DNA of 64,000 nucleotides, taken from Gliomastix tumulicola (lineage: Eukaryota; Ascomycota; Sordariomycetes; Hypocreales; Bionectriaceae). The notes below the pieces were generated by a model that had not been told where the DNA came from, did no database searches, and worked only from the letters and a program-made list of their open reading frames with translations. Shown piece after piece: positions 56,051 to 64,000 of this stretch. The stretch's first letter is position 1. The number at the start of each line of letters is the position of its first letter. A program made the translations under genes and the position numbers. The stretch is from positions 310,001 through 374,000 of the forward strand of contig BCHX01000008.1 in the NCBI GenBank assembly GCA_001599755.1, given 5' to 3'.

Positions 56051-57049
56051 GTAACTTTATAGAAGTTTAAGCCTTCTTAAAATTAGTAAATTTCTATTAT
56101 ATATAGGTATTAAATTATACTTATATTACCTTACCCTTAAATACTTTACTATATAAAAATACTAGCTAGGAATAGGGGAAGTAGTAAGAGGAGGCTATAA
56201 ACTATATTAAGAAAATCCTTATTATAATACCTCTCTTTATTATAGTAAACTACTAAGAAGAGTACTTAAATATTATCCTAATAATAAATATAAGTAATAT
56301 TAAATAGGGAGCTTACTTAATATAAGTTATTAAAGGCTAAAAGCTACTAGTAAGATATAAAAGTAATATATAATTAAATATTAAAAAGAACTATAACTTA
56401 ATAAAACTTAAATATAAAGGTATTTTACTTACCTTCTAAAGACTATATAATTATATTTATAGTACTTATTTTATACTAAAGATTAACTCTTTTATACTAG
56501 TTTAGTAAATTAATAAATTAGTAAATAATATACCTAGAGTCTTAGTTACTTAATAGCTTAACTATATATTCCTATTTAACTTTAAAGTTTACTATATAGT
56601 AGGAAAGAATAATAAAGTAATAAATACCTTATCCTAGAAACTAGTAAGTTTATTTAATTAGATAGACTATAAATAAAAGAGAGATATTAAAAAGAAGATT
56701 AACCTTATAATTAACTTAATTAACTTCTAGTATTTACCTTTAAAGGAATAAAATACCTAGTAGTAAGTAATAAATATAGCTATTAACTCTAAGGAATTTA
56801 ATAATTTATTATAGAATAAGTAAATTTAATAGCTTAAAGATATATATAATAGACCCCTTAATAAATTATATAGGGAGACTTAATAATAGCTTATAAAGTA
56901 CTTTACTACTCTTAGAAGACCTAAGGGTATTATAAAAACTAACTAAAGAAAGGTAAGGGTATAAACTAAGAACTTCTATATATAAGGGTATAACCTCTAG
57001 AAGTACTCTCTATATAGTATATAAAATCTCTTAGTAGTAGACTCCTCTA

Positions 57050-57720
57050 CTTAATAGTAATATATTATTAAAGCTATATATAATTATAAAGGCTATAAAG
57101 GGAGAGAAGTTATATATCTCTTTATTACTAAAAAATAGTAGTAGAAAAATATTTACTAAGATATTAAAATAAAGCTTTAAATATATAAGAAGTATTAAAA
57201 GTAAGCTCCTAGGTAAAGCTTTAAATTTAAGTATTAGGTTTACTTAAACTACCTTATAGTTACTATTTACTTTAATATATAGTACCTACTAAAGGATATA
57301 TACTTCTAGTACTTTATAGAAAGTAAATATATACTTATTAAATAGGTAGAACTACTACTTATATTAATAAAGAAGTCTAAGTATACTTTAAAGCTTATAT
57401 TTTAAATAATATATTAATATAATATATTTTAAAAGGTAATTATAAATAATAAAATAAAGTTCTTAGGCTTTAGAAAAGCCCTAAAAGACTAAGGAATTTA
57501 GGTAATTTTAATCTCCCCCTATAATTCTATAGTAAATAATATCTTAAAAGTAAGCTATATTACTTTACTTTTAGTTATAGTAAAGATAATTAGAAAAAAT
57601 AAGTATTAGTTAAAGTATATTAATAAAGTACTACTAGTTAATTAAGTAGTAGTTAAATACTTAATAGGATATTTTACCTTCTTTTTTATATATAAATAGG
57701 AGCTAATCTTATTACTAAAG
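57050..57720 (+). pseudogene. RIP-degraded integrase of element B
   Basis: One frame reads GYKGREVIYLFITKK, then a degraded zinc-binding stretch, IFQKVIINN, FRKALKDQGIQVILISPYNS and a GYFTFFFIYKQE end. These match the order of the zinc-binding, core and C-terminal blocks of this Ty3 integrase type. Non-functional. Confidence 0.7.
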
Positions 57721-57729
57721 GTGGAGATT

Positions 57730-60700
57730 TTAATATAGTAATTAATTAATTAAGATAAAGTTTAAACTATAAAGAATATACTCCTTATAAGAATATAAAT
57801 ACTTAAGAGAAAAGTAGTAAATATTAATATTACTAAATAATAAGTAATAGAATTCTAAATAATAGCTAGGTAGAAATAAAATAAAAAGCTAGTTAATAAG
57901 ATTTATAGGTTACTCTATATAAAAGACCTTATATTAGTTTATAATATAGTCTATAATAGAAATATAAGGAGAGGGATAAAGATATTAAATAAATAATAAG
58001 GGTTATATAAAATTAAAGAGGTTTATTTTAATAAAATAAGCTATAAACTAGAGGAACTAAATAAAGCTCCTCTTATATATAGCTATAGGGCCTTTATACT
58101 TAAATAGTTTAAAAAGATTAATAAATAGTAAATAAGTAAGGAGAATAAAAAGATCTTTAAGCTATAATATAGTACTAGCTTAATAATAGCTATAGTAGAG
58201 GATATAAATATACCCTAGAATAAAGACTAATAACTAAGGAGGAGAGATACTAAGATATTTACCTAGTAGGCCCTTTAATAAGTAAACCCTATCCCTAATA
58301 ATATTCTTTAAGAATAGAATAACCCTATAATTAAAGAATTATTTTATATAAAATATATTACTAGAGAAGACTAAGGTAAAGAAGGAGGTAGAGAGCTTTA
58401 ATAACTACTAGTAAAAGTATAAAAATAAATAATTATTAAGCTAAGGTAACTTAAAATAACTAATAAAAAGAAAATAAAATATTAAAGTATATATACTTAG
58501 AGCTTTAAATTAGTATAATAAAGCCTTATATAGTAAGGAGGTATTTATATATCTATAGGTAGACTTTAAGCTATTATTTAATTAGCTTAAAGTAGGGAGA
58601 AAAGGCCTATAAAGTAGTATAATAATAGAAAGATATATAAAGAAGAGCACTTAAAGGTAGTAATAAAGAGTACTATTTAAAGAAATAATATATAAACTAT
58701 TTACTTAACCCCTAGAAGCTTACTATAATATTATACTACTAAGGTATTAAAAACCCTATACTATAGTATTAAAGTATTAAAAATACTTATTAATATATTA
58801 AAAAAGATATTATTAAAATATATTAAAAAACCTTATATTAATATATTAAGAAATTTATAATTAATACACCCTAAGAATACTAATTTAGTAACTACTTATA
58901 CTACTTAACTAAGAATATATTAGCCCTTCTTAATAAATTAAATATTATATAAAGGAAGATTAAGAGTAGTAGGATTAAGCCTTAGAACTAATTAGCTCTA
59001 AGGTAAAGAATAAGGGATAAATAAACCTTAAATTAAGATACCCTTTATTTAAAAAGATAAGTTTAAGGTTAATAAAGGAAGACTATAGGTAGTAAGTAAA
59101 TTAAGAACTATAGAACTATTATAAATTAATATAGTACTAGAAGAATTAATATTAAAACTTAATAACTAAGAAGAGCTAATAACTAGGAAATTACTAGATA
59201 TTAAATAGCTAGATATTATAAATATAGGGGAACTAAAAACTACTAGAAGTTTACTAGAAACTAAATAAATAAAGAATATTATAAGAGTAAGGGAACTAAA
59301 AGCTAGGGAGATATAAATAGTAAAAGGTAAAAATATAAAGCTAATTATTTAATTATTAAAATAATAATAATTACTAAAAACTAAATAATTAATATTAACT
59401 ATAGAAGGAACTTATACCTTTAATATACTACTTAATTAACTAGTATTTAAATAAGCTTAAACCTAAGAAATATAATACTTAAGCTTAAAGTTAAAATCTC
59501 TATAACCTAAAAGATCTTAAAGATAAAGAATATAAAGGGAATTAACCTATAATAAATACTTAAAGAGAGTAATATTTATACTTAATAAGTCTCTAAAGGT
59601 TTAAGAAAGAGAATAACCTATCCTAAAAGAAAAAGTATAATTAGTACTAATATTATACTTAATATTAAAGTAAAGATAATTAATATAAGAAGAGCTAAGA
59701 GTTAGTAAAACCTAATAAATATAATATAGGAATAGTATATACTTACTTATATTTATAGTATTTATATACTAAGAAACTATATAATATTTATATAATATTA
59801 GAGTATTTATACTATAAGCTTATATAACTTAAACTTTAAACTATAAAGAATAAGTAAAAAGTAAATTCTTACTACTAGAATTAATAAAGAAAAGACTATA
59901 AAGATTTAATAGCTTAGTAGAGATATATATTAAATAAATAGAATATATTATAATAATTTAATAAATAAAAGGGTAAGTTATAGGCTTAGTATATAAATTT
60001 TAAATAAAGAGCTTTATAATAAAAAGACTAAACTAGTAAAGGATATTAAAATACTTATAGGAGTTAATTTTAATATAAAGAACTAGCTTATTATAAATAA
60101 GAACTTCTTAATTACTTATAATTTAACTAATATAAACCTAGATATTAAAGTATCTTTATACTTATTAAGAAAAGAAAAAGATATATTAATAATAAAATAT
60201 ATAGAAAGAGTTAAGAAGATAAGGAATAACTTATAAGAAGAATATAAAGAAGTAGAGAGTAAGTAGAAAGAAAGAGAATAATATTAGAAGTACTATAATT
60301 ATTATTAATACTATTTATACTACCTCTAGCCTAAATAAAGCTAGTAAAATTAAAGTAATAATAAAGTAGTATATTATTTACTACCTTTAAGTTAAGTTAT
60401 ATTAAGTTCTTAATAATAAGGGTATTATTTACCTCTAAAGAAGTACCTTTAGAAGCTATAAACTAAGTAATAAGTAAGAAATTTACTATATAGTTAAGTA
60501 AAAATATAATAATAAAAATATAATAGCTACTAAGTAAAGAGGGGGAATAATAGTAACTAAGGATAATATAAGAAAAAGAAGGAGATATAGTAAAGAAAAG
60601 GAAGATTATTATAAGGTTATTATAAGAAGGAGGGAAAAAAGAGTTTATTATTTTTATTTATAAGCTATATAAATAAAGTTAATATAAAAAAAGGGTATAA

Positions 60701-63371
60701 AAATAGAGAAGTACTTTAAAAATTAAAGTAAAAGTAGTAAGTTATAACTCTCTAAAAATATTAAATAAAGAGGTAATATATATATAAAAAGGGAATTTCT
60801 TATATTAGTTTATATATTTCCCTTTTCTCCTTATATATATATACTACTAGGGCACCCTAAAGCCCTATATTTATATTACCTTCTATAAGGCTTTATTATC
60901 TCTTTTTTACCCTTATTTATAATACCTTTAATATTACTTTACCTTTACTATATTATTACCTAATTAACTAGCCTTACTTATAAAATTACCTTATACTTTA
61001 AAGTTAACCTTATACTCTTAAAGTATAATATACTAATTCTAATACTTTATATTATTTATAATAATAACCCTTAAATAAGTTATTAGGTTTAATTAATATA
61101 ACCTCCCCCTTATTAAAGGTATAGCTTAAAATATTAAATTTATAAAAAAAAAGCTAGGTATAAAGTATAATAATTAGTATTTTTAAACCTTTAAGAAAGA
61201 TAAACTTACTATAATAACTTATTATAAATAAGTATAAATAAATAATAATAAGAGGTTCTATATAATACCTAAGAGTAAGAGAATTAGTATTAAACTTTAA
61301 AAACTTTATAAGTATTAACTTAAAGTTATTTAATTTTAAACCTCCTTTAAATATATTAAAGGTTAATAGAAGATTAACTTAACTAGAACTTAGGGATTTA
61401 TTACCCTTTAGCTTATAAATACTACCTTTAAAAAGATTATCTATAATATCTTCTATAGTATTATAGATTACTATAAGGAGATACCTATATTTAAATCTTA
61501 TACTTAATTCCTTATTAATATTTAGAATTTTATAGTCTCCTTTAAGAATAAGGAGTAAAGTTTTAACTTTAATATTATTACCTTTTTAATTAAGTAACTA
61601 GGGGATTTATATAATATTATTTATATTTCACCTATTAATATAAATATTAAAGACTCTATATATTACTTAACTAACTTATAAGTAAACCTTCACTTTATTA
61701 TATCTAGAGGTTATACTAGTATTATATATACTAAGATATTTAAAAAGAATATATATAGCTATAGGTTTATTACTTATTTTATTTATTATATTAATTATTT
61801 TATTATAACTCTTTTTAACTAAAAAATAAAGTACCTCTATATTTATAATACCTTTAATAATATAAATTATACTTATTATATTATATTAACTATATTAAAG
61901 TAGTATTAACTTCTTTAAGAGGTTAACTTACCTTTTACCTTTCACTTTACTATAGTACTAGTAATAAAGTAGCTAAATAGGTAGTTATATATTTATTTAT
62001 TCTATATATAGGCTATTTACTAGCTAAAAGGTTTAATAAGAAATCTTTTAAGTATTATTTTATATACCTAGGAGTACCTCTATTATAAGGATATACCTAG
62101 TATTTAAGAGATACTACTTAGTAGTTATAATAAATTCCTTCTTACTAATTAGGCTCTCTATATAACTAGTTATAGTTAATTTTATAAGGTTATTTTTATA
62201 TATTTTTATATAATATTTACTATTACTTATAGTATTCTCTTCACTAATTACTTTATACTTAATATATATTTTTTTAATATATTATTTAACTTTATAAATT
62301 AGGTTTTTATAAAGGGTAATAATATCTACTAGGAAATAAATATTTAGTCTATAACCCTTTTAATTTATAAAGGGATATATAATATTTATATAAATAAAAA
62401 CTATTTTAGTTTTTTAACTTTTAAATTTAAGATCTTTAATATAAAAATAATATCCTACTATAGAGATTATTAAATTCCCTCTTAGTACCTTAAACTAAAG
62501 GTATTTAATATTAACCCTACTAGTATTCCTCCTAAGGTCTTAAAGCTATATTATAACTTTATACTTAAGGTAGTTAATACTACTATTATTATACTTTTCC
62601 TAGGTAGCTCTATTTATATCTTAAATAAACTTCCTATTTAATAAGCTAATAATAATTAACTTTTTATTTAAAGTTAATTACCTTAGGTTATTTCCCTTAA
62701 AGGGATTAAGGTTACTTAATATAAGAGATTTAAGCTTAAGGATTAAACTTATTATATTATTTATAAAGTAATTATTCTCCCTATTTTAGAGTTTCCTTAA
62801 TACTTTAGCTTTAAGGATATTACCTTTACTTTCTTTAATAGTTTATATACCTCTTTAATTCCTCTTAATATAGCTACTCTTAATACTATTACCTTCTTAT
62901 ATACTTTAACTCCTAAGTAAAGTTATACCTAGGTTAATTAAATAAATATTAAGACTCTTAAGTTAAAGAAGGTAATACCCTTAAATTAATTAAGTTATTA
63001 TAAGAAGTAATAAAGCACTTAGGTAAATAATTAAATAATAGTAAAGAATAGAAAATAAATATAATATAAGATAAATTTAAAGGATTAGTTATAAATTTAA
63101 AGAGGGGGGATTAATTATAAACTTAGAGGAAATTAATTAATTAGCTTATAGGGATATATTTATTTATTTTTATTTATTAAAGATAATACCTTATTATAAT
63201 TTACTACCTAGGCTTACTAAAAGGTTATTAGGGGATTAATTTCTTTAGATATTTAACTTTATACTTCTTTTATTTATATATTATATTCTTTATTAACTAC
63301 TTAATTAGTTAGAGGGTACCTTTATATAAAGTAATTATTAGTAAATTAGTAATTACTTTAGGGGAAGATTT
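57730..63371. other. Element B 3' region with an unassigned RIP-degraded long frame
   Basis: Between the integrase and the 3' LTR lie 5.6 kb I cannot fully assign. From about 61480 to 62700 one + strand frame shows coding-like composition, interrupted only by TAA/TAG at plausible former Gln/Trp positions, but I recognise no family. It could be an extra ORF of element B or a further nested element. Confidence 0.4.
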
Positions 63372-63667
63372 AACTTAAGGTATTAGACCTAGGCCTAGAC
63401 CTTAATAAAGGGGTGGGCTCTACTTAATTAAGTAAATAGAAAATTTTACTATCTTCTATCTTAATATTAATTAATATAATTAAAAGGGGAAGATTTAAAG
63501 GCTCTCTCTTTATACTACCTTTATACTACTTAATTAGGTAGCTTATTAGCTTTATTTAATAATAAATATATAGGAGAAATACTAACTAGATAGCTTCACC
63601 TAATTAAGTAGTATAATAGCTATATAGTGACTATATAGCTAAATAGTGAACTATTTCCCCTAAATTA
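63372..63667 (+). repeat. 3' LTR of element B
   Basis: A 296-bp copy starting AACTTAAGGTATTAGACC and ending CCCCTAAATTA. Same length as the 5' and solo copies. It is preceded by the purine-rich aggggaaga. Confidence 0.85.
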
Positions 63668-63830
63668 CTACTATATAACTTTATATAATAACTATAATAT
63701 AAGATAATAGAATACCCTTAACTAAGCTTAGCTAGGGGCCTCTCTTTTTTAAGTAAAAATTTTAATACTATTATTAATATATAACTTATAAACACCTTAA
63801 GGTTAATTTATTATAATAAAATTAAATATT
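63668..63830 (+). mobile_element. Right half of the A-family LTR split by element B
   Basis: Starts with the duplicated CTACT, then continues the A LTR from its ctatataa position (cttaactaagcttagctaggggcct) to TTTATTATA at about 63830. Together with 41418-41472 it rebuilds one A LTR. About 170 bp of unassigned AT-rich DNA remain to the window end. Confidence 0.75.
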
Positions 63831-64000
63831 ATTAATACTATTACCTTTTTATAAATTTAAATATTTTTATTTACTTACCCTATAGCTAGGCTATTATATA
63901 GCTAAGCTATATTATTTACTCTCCTTTATAGAACTTTTCCCTAAGTAGTTATTATTAATAGTTTACTAAAAGAAAGCCTTTTTATAATAAATAAAGTAAT

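Larger units (their letters stand above)
41473..63667 (+). mobile_element. Element B: 22.2-kb Ty3-type LTR retrotransposon, RIP-degraded, with nested element A
   Basis: Bounded by 296-bp LTRs at 41473-41768 and 63372-63667 and by perfect CTACT duplications at 41468-41472 and 63668-63672. A purine tract (aggggaaga, about 63360) immediately precedes the 3' LTR, as expected for plus-strand priming. Degraded protease, reverse transcriptase and integrase read on the + strand at about 53.95, 55.2-56.0 and 57.05-57.7 kb. Without the nested A element (45991 to ~53612) it is about 14.6 kb, long for this class, so further nested DNA is possible between 57.8 and 63.3 kb. Confidence 0.8.
39530..64000. 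other. Right AT-rich RIP-mutated transposon block
   Basis: About 24.5 kb of extremely AT-rich DNA running off the window end. CpA, TpG and CpG are nearly eliminated and TpA dominates. It is composed largely of nested LTR retroelements (families A, B and C, listed separately). No intact coding sequence remains. One ambiguous base lies at 44605. Confidence 0.9.

Noticed and set aside
39441..64000. A Starship-type giant mobile element carrying the island
   Set aside because: I saw no tyrosine-recombinase captain gene or matching terminal repeats in this window.

Overview
The window looks like a piece of a filamentous ascomycete genome (Pezizomycotina, plausibly a Sordariomycete). It has multi-exon genes with short GT-AG introns, Zn2Cys6 regulators, fungal transporter families and DUF6594, together with extremely AT-rich blocks that carry the signature of repeat-induced point mutation (RIP). 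Two gene-bearing zones (1-27.3 kb and 30.9-39.4 kb) lie next to two RIP-mutated transposon blocks (about 28.1-30.5 kb and 39.5-64 kb), a 'two-speed' layout.

The left zone (1-27.3 kb) is an accessory catabolic neighbourhood. In order it holds a salicylate-hydroxylase-like FAD monooxygenase cut by the window edge, a broken Dal5-type transporter, a Zn2Cys6 regulator, a GH115 alpha-glucuronidase divergent from a Dal5-type permease, a Cys-rich orphan, a sugar-porter, a glyoxalase-like protein, and an FAD amine/Amadori-type oxidase ending in the peroxisomal signal SRL. It continues with a second Zn2Cys6 regulator carrying an in-frame stop, a D-2-hydroxyacid dehydrogenase, an Asp/Glu-racemase-like protein ending in SKL, and a class II aldolase. 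I joined the exons by reading frame and splice sites, and the phases add up in every gene model given.

The second zone (30.9-39.4 kb) is the most interesting part. It is an island of strictly alternating genes between transposon blocks: a 1304-aa TPR-CHAT protein (caspase-like dyad H1141/C1190), a three-TM DUF6594 protein, an 84-aa SH3-like protein, a 672-aa caspase-domain protein (dyad H96/C171), and the first ~27 codons of an NLR-type gene cut off by a retroelement. The likely theme is regulated cell death or non-self recognition, with two caspase-fold peptidases beside a candidate membrane effector and an NLR remnant. A related ~120-bp sequence lies upstream of the CHAT gene and upstream of the NLR remnant.

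The right block (39.5-64 kb) can be parsed despite RIP. A 22.2-kb Ty3-type element ('B', 296-bp LTRs, perfect 5-bp target duplication) sits inside an older LTR of family 'A', and a 7.6-kb chromodomain-bearing Ty3 element of the same family A lies inside B. The left AT block holds a reverse-oriented A fragment, a solo B LTR with its own 5-bp duplication, and a third repeat ('C') in which RIP starts abruptly. Homologous but RIP-riddled gag, protease, reverse transcriptase, integrase and chromodomain remnants can be read. No tRNA, rRNA, CRISPR array or intact transposase was found.
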